This document shows, piece after piece, positions 25,391 through 34,337 of a stretch of 64,000 bases of DNA (positions within the stretch are counted from its first letter, which is position 1; each line of letters begins with the position of its first letter). The DNA lies in NCBI RefSeq assembly GCF_001512285.1, contig NZ_LNUV01000006.1:1159273-1223272 (forward strand). The letters are read 5' to 3'. This DNA comes from Arthrobacter sp. EpRS71 (GTDB taxonomy: Bacteria; Actinomycetota; Actinomycetes; Actinomycetales; Micrococcaceae). The notes under the pieces were generated by a model. It had not been told where the DNA came from. It did no database searches and worked only from the letters and a program-made list of their open reading frames with translations. The position numbers and the translations under genes were made by a program.

Positions 25391-27763
25391 TTGTCACTAG
25401 AATTTCCTCGCAGAACCCTGCTTCAGGGCGCCGGTGCCCTGTCCCTCGCAGCCGTGGTCAGCTCGATGTTTGCCCGGAATGCCTGGGCCGAAACCGCACC
25501 GGATGCCACGGAGTTCGCAGCGTTGCGCAACCGTTGGGTGGACCAACTCACCGGCCGGAATGTCATCCAATCAGGCGACGCAGACTTCGCCGCAGCGATC
25601 ACCGCTCTGAACAACAAAGCCGCCGACTCCTTGGCAAAGCTCAACAGGGCACCCGGCCGCGCATCGGTGTTCACGGATCTGTCCTTCGCCAAGGACGCCG
25701 AGATGGTCACCACCTACACTCGCCTGTCCCAGCTTGCTACGGCTTGGGCCACACCCACGGCGGCTGTGTTTGGGGATGCCTCAGTACTGTCAGACATCAA
25801 AGCCGGCCTCGCTGATGCCAACACCCTTTGCTACAACCACACCAAGGAAGAAGTGGGCAACTGGTGGTCGTGGGAGATCGGTGTGCCCCGGGCTTTGGCC
25901 GACGCCATGGTGCTGCTGCACGCCGAGCTCTCCGCTGCCGAGATCCAGGCCTACTCCGCAGCCATCGACCACTTTGTCCCTGATCCGTGGCTGCAGTTCC
26001 CGCCCAAACGCGGCAAGATCACCTCGGTGGGGGCAAACCGCGTGGATCTGTGCCAGGGAATCATCATCCGGTCCTTGGCTGGAGAGGACACTCCCAAGCT
26101 CCAGCACGCCATCGCCGGCCTGAGCCAGGTGTGGCAGTACGTCACCAGCGGCGACGGAATTTTCCGGGACGGCTCGTTCATCCAACACAGCACCACGCCG
26201 TACACCGGCTCTTATGGGGTTGTGCTGCTGAACGGCCTGTCCAAGCTGTTTGCACTGCTGGGCGGCACTGGCTTCGAGGTCTCTGACCCATCCCGCAGCA
26301 TCTTCTTCGACGCCGTAGAGGGATCGTTTGCGCCGCTCATCATCAACGGAGCCATGGCTGATTCGGTGCGCGGCCGGAGTATCAGCCGTGAGGCCAACAC
26401 GGGCTATGACCTCGCCGCCACCAGTATTGAAGCCATCCTCCTCCTGGCCCGCGCCATGGACAGCGCCACGGCAACCCGATGGCGGGGCCTCTGCGCCGGC
26501 TGGATCACGCGCAATACCTACCGCCCCATTCTGTCCGGGGCGAGCGTTCCCCGGACAGCTTTGGTCAAAGAACTGCTGGCGGCCGGCGTTGCGCCTGTGC
26601 CGGAGTCCCGGGGCCACCGCCTCTTCCCGGCCATGGACCGCACCATTCATCGGGGGAGCGGCTGGGCGTTGTCGCTGTCCATGGCCAGCAACCGCATTGC
26701 CTGGTACGAATGCGGCAACGGCGAGAACAACCGCGGCTATCACACAGGTTCAGGCATGACCTACTTCCACACCGCGGACCTCGGCCAGTACGACGACGCC
26801 TTTTGGGCCACCGTCAACTACAACCGACTCCCCGGCACCACCGTGGACACCACGCCTTTGCCGGACAAGGTGGAAGGCGAATGGGGTGCGGCCGTCCCGG
26901 CCAACGAGTGGACTGGCTCTGCCGCACTGGGTGAGGTTGCCGCCGTCGGGCAGCATCTGGTGGGTCCGGGCCGTACTGGCCTTTCGGCGCGGAAGTCCTG
27001 GTTCGTCAGCGGCGACGTTACCGTCTGCCTTGGTGCGGACATCACCACTGCTTCCGGAGCCAGGGTGGAAACAATTGTTGACCACCGCAACCTCCACCAA
27101 GGCACCAACGCGCTCACGACGGCGTCGGGCACCATTGCGGAAACGGCCGGTAACGCTGTTGCGCTGAGTGACGATCGCTGGGTCCATCTGGAAGGATTTG
27201 GTGGCTACGCCGTACTGGATTCCTCCCCATTGACGGTGCTCCGGGAGAGCCGCTCCGGAAGCTGGTCGGGAGTGAACATCAACGGCAGTACCACCGTGCA
27301 GCAACGGAACTTCGCCACCATCTACGTGGATCACGGTGCGGGTGGAGCGCCACAAAGCTACGCGTACCTGGTGGCTCCGGGTGTGTCTGCCAAGGACTGC
27401 AGCAAGCTGGCGAAGGGCAACAAACATGTGGTGATCCGCAACGATTCAACGGCGCAGTCGGTGGAGTTCACGGCAGAGAAAACTACGGCGGCAACGTTCT
27501 GGAAGCCCGGAACGGCAGGCAACCTTGGCGCATCCGGCCCCGCGTGCGTGGTGTTCTCACGGCACGGCAACGTCCTCAGCCTGGCTGTCAGTGAGCCAAC
27601 ACAAAAGGCTTCCAGCCTCACGTTGACGTTGCCTGAGGGCACGTGGTCCAGCGTGCTGGAAGGTGCGGGCACGCTGGGAACGGACGCCGCGGGCAAAACT
27701 ACCCTGACGTTGGATACGGCCGGGCTTAGTGGGCAGGTGAGGGTGGTGAAACTCCGCCGCTAG
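25391..27763 (+). CDS. Chondroitin AC/hyaluronate lyase (polysaccharide lyase family 8)
   Basis: A 790-residue secreted lyase that cleaves chondroitin and hyaluronan by beta-elimination. The Tat signal (RRTLLQGAG...AWA, residues 7-33) leaves a 757-residue mature enzyme. The catalytic residues are Asn216 (GANRVDL), His266 (FIQHS), Tyr275 (TGSYG), Arg329 (VRGRS) and Glu440 (WYEC). Subtracting 33 gives 183, 233, 242, 296 and 407, the numbers I recall for Arthrobacter aurescens chondroitin AC lyase. NWWSWEIGVPRAL is the PL8 aromatic patch. The TTG at 25391 follows AGGAG by 7 nt; the upstream open frame to 24806 overlaps the DinB remnant and is not coding. It lacks any anchor, so it acts outside the cell. 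Confidence 0.95.
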   Translation: MSLEFPRRTLLQGAGALSLAAVVSSMFARNAWAETAPDATEFAALRNRWVDQLTGRNVIQSGDADFAAAITALNNKAADSLAKLNRAPGRASVFTDLSFAKDAEMVTTYTRLSQLATAWATPTAAVFGDASVLSDIKAGLADANTLCYNHTKEEVGNWWSWEIGVPRALADAMVLLHAELSAAEIQAYSAAIDHFVPDPWLQFPPKRGKITSVGANRVDLCQGIIIRSLAGEDTPKLQHAIAGLSQVWQYVTSGDGIFRDGSFIQHSTTPYTGSYGVVLLNGLSKLFALLGGTGFEVSDPSRSIFFDAVEGSFAPLIINGAMADSVRGRSISREANTGYDLAATSIEAILLLARAMDSATATRWRGLCAGWITRNTYRPILSGASVPRTALVKELLAAGVAPVPESRGHRLFPAMDRTIHRGSGWALSLSMASNRIAWYECGNGENNRGYHTGSGMTYFHTADLGQYDDAFWATVNYNRLPGTTVDTTPLPDKVEGEWGAAVPANEWTGSAALGEVAAVGQHLVGPGRTGLSARKSWFVSGDVTVCLGADITTASGARVETIVDHRNLHQGTNALTTASGTIAETAGNAVALSDDRWVHLEGFGGYAVLDSSPLTVLRESRSGSWSGVNINGSTTVQQRNFATIYVDHGAGGAPQSYAYLVAPGVSAKDCSKLAKGNKHVVIRNDSTAQSVEFTAEKTTAATFWKPGTAGNLGASGPACVVFSRHGNVLSLAVSEPTQKASSLTLTLPEGTWSSVLEGAGTLGTDAAGKTTLTLDTAGLSGQVRVVKLRR

Positions 27764-27770
27764 ACCTCCC

Positions 27771-27831
27771 GTTGTGGGGCCCGCTCTGCGCGTTATTCCG
27801 GGTGTTAGGGGCGTAAAGCGGGCCTCGCAAC
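27771..27831. repeat. Single 61-nt palindromic element (family A)
   Basis: Begins GTTGTGGGGCCCGCTCTGCG and ends AAAGCGGGCCTCGCAAC, again exactly 61 nt. It starts 7 nt after the lyase stop and ends 3 nt before the stop of the convergent regulator gene, as with the other family A loci. Confidence 0.85.
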
Positions 27832-27834
27832 ACG

Positions 27835-29037
27835 CTAGATAGGGCTAACCACCTTGGCCCCGCAGGAATCACGGACCACAATCCTTGGCCGCAAACGGAT
27901 CTGATACAACGGGCAAGCATCGCCCTCGGTCAACCGGCGCAGCAGGACATCGGCAGCCATGACACCCAGCCGATGCTTGGCGGGGGAGACCGCCGTCAAG
28001 GGAATCTGCGCGAGGTCGGCCATTTCGTCGTCGTAGGAAACCAAGGCAAGGTCTTCCGGCACCCGGATGCCTTGCCTCGAAGCGGCCCCTTCCAACAGCG
28101 CCGCTTCGCGGTCGCCGAAGACCAAAGCTGCTGTCGCGCCGCTGCCCGCCAGGAGTTGGAACATGTGCTCGGCCTGATCCGCTTCCCATTCGGGCTTGGT
28201 GGCGCTGAACGCCATGCGGTGATGCCCGCTGTTGTCCAGTCCCAAGGAATTGTCCAGCCCCAAAGCCTCGACGGCGGCCGCGTACCCGGCGATCACCGCG
28301 GCCTGGGTGGGGTTGCTGCTTCGCGCGGCCTCGTTCGCCCGCGTGAGCAGCCCAATCTTTCGGTGACCCAAGCGGTGAAGGTGCATCACGGCGTCGAACG
28401 CCCCGCCTTGGTGATCCGAACAGACGTGTTCGGTCCTGTCTCCCGGCCCCAGATCATCCAGGCTACGTTCCAGCAGCACCACAGGAACGGGGAGGGCCAT
28501 GAGCTCGGCCACCCGCTGCTGGGGATTGTCCAAACCGGTCAGTGTTGGCACCAGGATGAGCCCGTCCACACCGGCATCCAAGAGAAACTCGATGCTGGCG
28601 TTTTCCCGGGTGAAATCATAGTGGTAGGTGGAGAGCTGCAGGCTCGCGCCGCGGGAGGACAGGTGTTCCTCGATGCCTTGCAGTACCTGAGGGTAGTAAA
28701 GCTGGGTATCCGGCAGCAGGACACCAATCACGTATCGGGAGCGCTTTTGCGAGCGCTGCGGCGCGGCGACGAAGCTCCCGGCACCCTGCCGCCGGACCAC
28801 CAGACCCTTGTCCACCAGGTCCTCGAACGCCCGCCGAACCGTGGTGAGGGACAGTCCGGTGTCCAGGGACAGTTGCTGCTCGGTGGGCAGCTTGGTTCCC
28901 ACGGCCCATGTCCCTGCCAAAATGCCCCTGCGCAGGTTGTCGCTGAGGTTCTGGAATTTCAGGTTCTGCTTGGCGGTGTCGCGGACGGTCGCCGAGGCAG
29001 GCTCAGCATGGACGGTCTGCGGGTTCTTTCTTGGCAT
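27835..29037 (-). CDS. GntR-LacI hybrid transcriptional regulator
   Basis: About 400 residues. The N-terminal GntR winged helix (GTKLPTEQQLSLDTGLSLTTVRRAFEDL, shown here only in part, about residues 45-75; GAGSFV closes the wing) is joined to a LacI-type sugar-binding domain (YVIGVLLPDT, GLILVPT, HRLGHRKIGLLT, VSYDDE). The architecture matches AraR-type sugar-responsive repressors. The ATG at 29037 is 7 nt from GGTGGAG; the TTG at 29043 is too close. A short LGLDNS duplication occurs near residue 260. It diverges from the sulfatase and is the probable regulator of the glycosaminoglycan locus. Confidence 0.88.
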   Translation of the reverse strand: MPRKNPQTVHAEPASATVRDTAKQNLKFQNLSDNLRRGILAGTWAVGTKLPTEQQLSLDTGLSLTTVRRAFEDLVDKGLVVRRQGAGSFVAAPQRSQKRSRYVIGVLLPDTQLYYPQVLQGIEEHLSSRGASLQLSTYHYDFTRENASIEFLLDAGVDGLILVPTLTGLDNPQQRVAELMALPVPVVLLERSLDDLGPGDRTEHVCSDHQGGAFDAVMHLHRLGHRKIGLLTRANEAARSSNPTQAAVIAGYAAAVEALGLDNSLGLDNSGHHRMAFSATKPEWEADQAEHMFQLLAGSGATAALVFGDREAALLEGAASRQGIRVPEDLALVSYDDEMADLAQIPLTAVSPAKHRLGVMAADVLLRRLTEGDACPLYQIRLRPRIVVRDSCGAKVVSPI

Positions 29038-29180
29038 GATCAAACTCCACCTGTGAACGGACGATTACTCCTATCCTGCACCAGAGTTTAGGGAGTATTT
29101 AGAGACTAATTTCCTGAGTATGCAAAAGTTCTGGGGAATGCTCATTGATTCCTCGTGTGCAGGTTGCGTAGCAATGAGGG

Positions 29181-30680
29181 GTGTCCAACAAAAAGCCAAA
29201 CATCATCTTCATCCTGAGTGACGACCAAGGTGCCTGGGCGCTGGGATGCGCCGGGAACACTGAGATCCACACTCCCAACCTCGACGCCCTCGCGGCCCGC
29301 GGAACGCGTTTGGAGAACTTCTTTTGCGTGTCTCCCGTCTGCTCGCCGGCCCGCGCCAGTCTCATGACAGGGGATATCCCTTCGCGCCACGGCGTCCACG
29401 ACTACCTGGCAGGCATTGAAACGGGCCCGGACGCCGTGGACTACCTTCAAGGCCAACCCCTGTTCACGGATGCCCTGGCCGATGCCGGCTACCGTTTGGG
29501 ACTTTCCGGCAAATGGCATCTGGGCGCCAACGATGTTCCACGGAAGGGCTTCAGCCATTGGTTTGCGCTGGAGGGTGGCGGTAGCCCCTATGACCGGTCC
29601 GTAATGTACAGGTTCGACGGCGGCACCAGCCACCGGAAGTTGGTCACCGAATACTTGACGGACGCGATCACCCACGACGCCCTGGACTTCCTTGACGAAG
29701 CCTCGAAGGAACCCGAGCCCTTCTTCCTCGCCCTCAACTACACCGCACCCCACAAACCGTGGAAGGGCCAGCACCCGCCCGAATTCGAGGATCTCTACAG
29801 GGACTGCACCTTCAGCAGCTGTCCCCAGGAGCCACTCCACCCGTGGACGCCCATCGTGGATGGTGTGCCGATCGGCGGCGAGGCTGACGTGCGCGCGGCC
29901 CTGCTGGGGTACTTCGCAGCGGTGAGCGCCATGGACGCAGGGATTGGTGACGTCCTGCGGCGACTGGAAGAACTGGGCATCGAAGACGACACACTGGTGA
30001 TCTTCAGCAGCGACAACGGCTTCAACTGCGGCCACCACGGAATCTGGGGCAAAGGTAACGGGACGTTCCCGCAGAACGTCTACGACTCCTCCGTCAAAGT
30101 CCCCGCGATCTTCGCGCTCCCGGGACGGATCCAGCAGGGGACTGTCCTCACGGAACTTCTGTCCGCCTACGATGTGGCCGCCACGGTCCTGGAACTCGCG
30201 GGCCTGGACGGGCAACCCTTCGAACGCGGCCCAGGACGCTCTTTCGCGGAGCTGCTAAGCGTGCTTCCGGGCGATGCGCGTCATGGCGCCGCTAAGAACC
30301 CCGACGACGGCGGGCTGGCGGACGCTGCTGCGGGACGCGCCGTCGTGGTCTTTGACGAATACGGACCCGTCCGGATGATCCGCAGCGCAGAGTGGAAGTA
30401 TGTGCACCGCTACCCGCACGGTCCCCACGAACTGTACGACCTTGTGGCGGACCCGGATGAACGGGTCAACCTCGTCGATGAACCCGCCCACGCGGTCCGT
30501 GTGTCCGGCATGAGGGCCCAGCTGCAAGAGTGGTTCCAACGCCATGCGGTCCCAGGGCTGGAGGGAAGTTGGCTCCCCGTGGCCGGGGCAGGCCAGACTG
30601 CGTCCGTGGTGGATGATCCCTTGGGGGCCTTCGCCCCACCCAACTGGGACGGCACGGCCGCAGCCGGCCCCGCTGCTTAG
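29181..30680 (+). CDS. Type I sulfatase
   Basis: A 499-residue alkaline phosphatase-fold sulfatase. The N-terminal metal site is ILSDDQG. The formylglycine motif is Cys54-Ser-Pro-Ala-Arg (CSPAR) followed by ASLMTGDIPSRHG. SGKWHLG and SSDNGFNCGHHG supply further metal and substrate residues. It has no signal peptide, so it acts in the cytoplasm on imported sulfated di- or oligosaccharides; activity needs a formylglycine-generating enzyme, which is not in this window. The start is a GTG directly adjoining GAGGG, so initiation may be weak or leaderless. It follows the divergent GntR-LacI regulator and precedes a convergent Gfo/Idh gene. Confidence 0.92.
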   Translation: MSNKKPNIIFILSDDQGAWALGCAGNTEIHTPNLDALAARGTRLENFFCVSPVCSPARASLMTGDIPSRHGVHDYLAGIETGPDAVDYLQGQPLFTDALADAGYRLGLSGKWHLGANDVPRKGFSHWFALEGGGSPYDRSVMYRFDGGTSHRKLVTEYLTDAITHDALDFLDEASKEPEPFFLALNYTAPHKPWKGQHPPEFEDLYRDCTFSSCPQEPLHPWTPIVDGVPIGGEADVRAALLGYFAAVSAMDAGIGDVLRRLEELGIEDDTLVIFSSDNGFNCGHHGIWGKGNGTFPQNVYDSSVKVPAIFALPGRIQQGTVLTELLSAYDVAATVLELAGLDGQPFERGPGRSFAELLSVLPGDARHGAAKNPDDGGLADAAAGRAVVVFDEYGPVRMIRSAEWKYVHRYPHGPHELYDLVADPDERVNLVDEPAHAVRVSGMRAQLQEWFQRHAVPGLEGSWLPVAGAGQTASVVDDPLGAFAPPNWDGTAAAGPAA

Positions 30681-30693
30681 GGGACCTCGCCTC

Positions 30694-31719
30694 CTAGGGG
30701 ACTTTGCTCAGGACCCGTTCGGCGCGGGTGGCATCGCCGGACGGGTGGAGGGCCACAGGATTGCCACACTTGGCTGCCTCATAGGACGCCAGAACTACTT
30801 CAACGATGTGGCGGGCGTGTTCCACGCTGACTTTCGGTGTTCCGCCGTCCAACACTTTGATGAAGTCCCGCAGCTGCAGGTAGAAGCCTTCTTGGATGTC
30901 CTCCGGCTGTGGCTCCCAGACCGTGCGGGTGGTGCCATTGCTGCGCACCAGCGTTCCGTTATGGGGGCTGCAGGAAATGGTGCCGTGTTCGCAGACGATC
31001 AGGACCTCGTCCATGCGCTGGGTGGCGTCGGAGATCACCACGACGCTGACGTGGACGCCGTTGCGGAGCGTCAGCGAGATGGCGCCGTCCGTTTCCACCG
31101 GAACGCCGAACCGTTTCAGGGTGGAGGCAGTGAGGGATTCCACCGGTGCGCCGCCGAACCAGAGGGAACGGTCCAGGCAATGGCCGCCGATGTTCATCAG
31201 GGCCCCGCCGCCGGCCATGGCTTCGCTGAAGAACCACTCCGGACGGGTCCCAGGACGGTAATCGGTGGTCCTGTAGTCACGGATCATCAAGACCTGGCCA
31301 AGCTCGCCGCCGGCCAGCACGTCCTCGGCCGCCAGCTTCTCCGGCAGGAAATGCTGGATCTGACCGATCACCAAGGCCACTCCGGCGTCGCGGCAGGCTT
31401 GGATCATGCGATCGCAGTCAGCCACGGTGGTGGCCATGGGCTTTTCCACCAGCACGTGCAATCCGTGTTCTGCCGCGGCGAGCACCATCTCCACATGCAG
31501 CGCGTGCGGGGTATTGATGATCACTGCGTCCAGTGCGGCCTCGCGGAACATCGCCGCATAGTCGCTGTAGACCTGGGCAGCCCAGTGCGCGGCAACCGCC
31601 TCGGCCGCTTCCTGGCGCAGGTCGCAGACGGCGGCCAGTTGGACGTTGCTGATCCGTCCGGCGGATTCAGCATGGAAGTGTGCCACGGCACCGGCGCCAA
31701 TGATTCCCAGTCGTATCAA
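30694..31719 (-). CDS. Gfo/Idh/MocA family oxidoreductase
   Basis: A 341-residue dehydrogenase: Rossmann motif LGIIGAGAVAHFH at the N-terminus, VEKPMATT around residue 92 with the catalytic Lys, and GGGALMNIGGHCLD, which supplies the conserved His of the active site. It presumably oxidises a sugar or uronic acid derived from the degraded polysaccharide. Convergent with the sulfatase (13 nt apart) and divergent from the ABC importer over a 258-nt gap, so it may share the promoter region of the importer. It is only distantly similar to the family member at 10448-11587. Confidence 0.88.
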   Translation of the reverse strand: MIRLGIIGAGAVAHFHAESAGRISNVQLAAVCDLRQEAAEAVAAHWAAQVYSDYAAMFREAALDAVIINTPHALHVEMVLAAAEHGLHVLVEKPMATTVADCDRMIQACRDAGVALVIGQIQHFLPEKLAAEDVLAGGELGQVLMIRDYRTTDYRPGTRPEWFFSEAMAGGGALMNIGGHCLDRSLWFGGAPVESLTASTLKRFGVPVETDGAISLTLRNGVHVSVVVISDATQRMDEVLIVCEHGTISCSPHNGTLVRSNGTTRTVWEPQPEDIQEGFYLQLRDFIKVLDGGTPKVSVEHARHIVEVVLASYEAAKCGNPVALHPSGDATRAERVLSKVP

Positions 31720-31977
31720 TTTCCCTCTTTAGCTCGGAGCCGAAGCGCGGACACAGCCTGCCCGCGCAGATCACCTTGATTGTTGGGGAGCGTCAAGGGA
31801 GGAATAAATGCCTAATCGGGGTGAACTGCAGGTTCGGCCTTAGGTAGCCCGGCTTGGGGGTGGAAACCGATGGCGACTCATTCAGAAGTACTCATTGAAT
31901 CCTGCTTTCACGGGCTGTGAGAGTCGTCTCACTGAACCGCATCCGGCCGGTTCCCCCTCACTTGAAAGGTGATCCCC

Positions 31978-33315
31978 ATGGGCAAAACAGCCCGTCATCT
32001 TCGCCCGCTGGCCGCCCTGTTGGGTGCAGCACTTGCCCTGTCCACCACTGCTTGCGGTGGAGCCACAGACGCCTCCACCGCTGCTGAGGCCGTCGACATT
32101 TCCGGCTCCATTTCGGGGCAAACCATCAACTACTGGTCCATGTGGAAAGACGGTGAGCCTCAGCAGAAGGTCATTGCCGCAGCCATTGCCGATTTCGAAA
32201 AGGAAACCGGGGCCACCGTCAGCGTTCAATGGCAGGGCCGCAGCAACACGGAGAAACTCGTTCCCGCGCTGAACACCAACAACGTCCCGGACTTGGTGGA
32301 CGGTACGTTCGCAAAGCTCGCCCCAGTAATCGGAGAAACCGGACAGGCCAGCCCGCTGACCTCCGTGTACTCCTACGAGGTTGACGGCAAAGCGGTCAGC
32401 TCGGTGATCCCGGAGAAGTTCACCAGCAATGGTGTCTTCAAGGGCGAAGATGGGCAGCCGTGGATGGTTCCCTACAGCGTCAGCTCGGATGGCATCTGGT
32501 TTGATGCTGCAAAGCACCCTGAACTCAAAGCCAATCCGCCCGCCACGTGGGATGAATTCATTGAGGTTCTGGACACGCTGAAGGCCGGAGGGTCGGCTCC
32601 CATCGCCGCGGACGGTGACATTGCCGGCTACAACTCCACCTGGTTTGTGACGGCGCTGCTTCGGCTCAAGGGTGCCGGCAGTTTCAAGGCTCTTGTTGAG
32701 GACAAGTCCGGTGAAGGTTGGGACGACCCCGCGGTGCTCGAGGCAGCCCGGAAAGTGGAAACCCTGGTCAAGGGTGGCTACCTCAACAGCGGCTATAACG
32801 CGAGCAAGTTCCCTGCCCAGCAGCAGCTCTGGGCGAACGGCGACGCTGCCCTCATCCTCAACGGATCATGGACCCCAACCGAAACCGGCTCATACGCGGC
32901 CCCCGGATTCGAGTACTCGTCCTTCCAATTCCCGGCAATGGGAGACAAGCCAGCAAGCGCCCGTGTGGACTTCATCGGCTTTGCAGTACCGGCAAAGTCC
33001 AAGAGCCAGGTCCCCGCACAGCGCCTCGCAGCATTCATGCTGAGTTCCAAGTATCAGAATGCCCTGGGAACTGAAGCCAAAGTGCTGCCGGTACGGCCAG
33101 ACGCACCGGTTGCTCCCGCCGTCGAGTCCGTCAAAGCCGCCATTGACGCGGCTCCGGCAACGCACCTCCAAAACGACGGGGTGACCTTCCCCGGCTTCAT
33201 GGAGAAGGTCTTCTTCCCCAAGGATGACGAGCTGTTCCTCGGGAAAACCTCTGCCGACGAGTTCATCGGGAAGATGAAGACTGCCCAGATCCAGTACTGG
33301 AAGGACAACAGCTGA
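31978..33315 (+). CDS. ABC transporter sugar-binding lipoprotein
   Basis: A 445-residue type 1 extracellular solute-binding protein (MalE/UgpB class). The signal peptide ends in a lipobox LSTTAC, so it is a lipoprotein. INYWSMWKDGEPQQ is the usual first strand, and later segments (WYVS-like PWMVPYS, NGSWTP) fit carbohydrate binders. The ATG at 31978 is 8 nt from AAAGG; the GTG at 31969 is less likely. It overlaps the first permease by 1 nt. It likely captures unsaturated oligosaccharides released by the lyase. Confidence 0.92.
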   Translation: MGKTARHLRPLAALLGAALALSTTACGGATDASTAAEAVDISGSISGQTINYWSMWKDGEPQQKVIAAAIADFEKETGATVSVQWQGRSNTEKLVPALNTNNVPDLVDGTFAKLAPVIGETGQASPLTSVYSYEVDGKAVSSVIPEKFTSNGVFKGEDGQPWMVPYSVSSDGIWFDAAKHPELKANPPATWDEFIEVLDTLKAGGSAPIAADGDIAGYNSTWFVTALLRLKGAGSFKALVEDKSGEGWDDPAVLEAARKVETLVKGGYLNSGYNASKFPAQQQLWANGDAALILNGSWTPTETGSYAAPGFEYSSFQFPAMGDKPASARVDFIGFAVPAKSKSQVPAQRLAAFMLSSKYQNALGTEAKVLPVRPDAPVAPAVESVKAAIDAAPATHLQNDGVTFPGFMEKVFFPKDDELFLGKTSADEFIGKMKTAQIQYWKDNS

Positions 33316-34313
33316 TGACCCTCCACCTGACGGAGCCACGGACGGACGGTGCGCCAGTCACCAGTCCGGAGTCCCGGAAGCCGGTGCCCCGTAAGTCGCG
33401 GCGCGGCAGCCGTCCTGGAGGGAGCTCCATCGACGTGCAACGCAAGAAGCTGCTGATCCCGTTCGTTGGTCCGGCTTTCGTCCTCTACACGGTTCTCTTC
33501 ATCGTGCCCGCACTGGGAGCCGTATGGATCAGCCTGCACAAATGGGCGGGCTCGGGCCCCATGAAGTTCGTTGGACTGGACAACTACGGCAGGATCTTCC
33601 GGGACCAGCTGTTCCTCTCGTCATTCGGCAACACCCTGCTTCTGCTCTTCGTAGTGGGGACCGCGATCTTCGTCCTGGCGTTTGCCTTGACGCTGGTACT
33701 CAGGGATATGGCCGGGAAAAAGATCGCCCGCAACGTCATCTTCTTCCCGCACCTCATCAACGCGCTGGTGTTCGGTGTCCTTGCCGGCTTTATCTTCAAC
33801 CCCGGAGGCATGGTCAACAGCCTCCTGGCACCCCTTGGAGTGACCGACCCGCCCAAGTGGCTGGCTCAGGACAACATCTTCCCGCTCATCATGGTCACCC
33901 TCGTGTGCACCACCACCGGTTACTTCACCACCATCCTGATGGCCGGCGTCGACCGTATTCCGCCCTACTACTACGAAGACTGCGCCTTGGCCGGGGCGTC
34001 TGCCTTCCAGCGGCTGCGCTACGTGATCCTGCCGCTGACGTGGGATGTTTTCGGGACCTGTGCCGTGTTGTGGACCATTTCGTCGGTGAAGATCTTCGAG
34101 ATCGTCTGGGTCTTCGGTGGCAGTTCAGGGGCCGGCGTGCCGCCAACGCAGAGCTGGACCGCAGCCGTGTACACCTACGTCAACGCCTTCTCCGGACAAT
34201 CAACGCCGGCCTACGGGGCTGCGACAGCCTCTGCCGTGCTGTCACTGGCGCTGATCTCCGTCCTGGTTGTCCTGCTGCGCCGCGCCATGCGCCGCGACGC
34301 CGTCGAGTTCTAG
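33315..34313 (+). CDS. ABC sugar transporter permease (MalF-like)
   Basis: A 332-residue inner-membrane subunit with six helices after a basic cytoplasmic N-terminus of about 40 residues (rich in Arg/Lys). The EAA loop is recognisable as DCALAGASAFQRLRYVILPL. The ATG overlaps the stop of the binding protein gene (TGATG). It forms a heterodimer with the following MalG-type subunit. Confidence 0.92.
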   Translation: MTLHLTEPRTDGAPVTSPESRKPVPRKSRRGSRPGGSSIDVQRKKLLIPFVGPAFVLYTVLFIVPALGAVWISLHKWAGSGPMKFVGLDNYGRIFRDQLFLSSFGNTLLLLFVVGTAIFVLAFALTLVLRDMAGKKIARNVIFFPHLINALVFGVLAGFIFNPGGMVNSLLAPLGVTDPPKWLAQDNIFPLIMVTLVCTTTGYFTTILMAGVDRIPPYYYEDCALAGASAFQRLRYVILPLTWDVFGTCAVLWTISSVKIFEIVWVFGGSSGAGVPPTQSWTAAVYTYVNAFSGQSTPAYGAATASAVLSLALISVLVVLLRRAMRRDAVEF

Positions 34314-34326
34314 CCGTCGAGTTCTA
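34299..34326 (+). repeat. Perfect 14-nt tandem duplication across the permease stop codon
   Basis: GCCGTCGAGTTCTA occurs twice in direct succession, at 34299-34312 and 34313-34326. The first copy ends in the permease codons and stop (TAG), and the second repeats them just before the ribosome binding site of the next gene. A recent slippage duplication. Confidence 0.95.
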
Positions 34327-34337
34327 AAGGAAAAGTC

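Noticed and set aside
29044..29180. Possible small gene between the GntR-LacI regulator and the sulfatase
   Set aside because: AT-rich promoter-like sequence with no ribosome binding site and no open frame of convincing composition; treated as a divergent promoter region.
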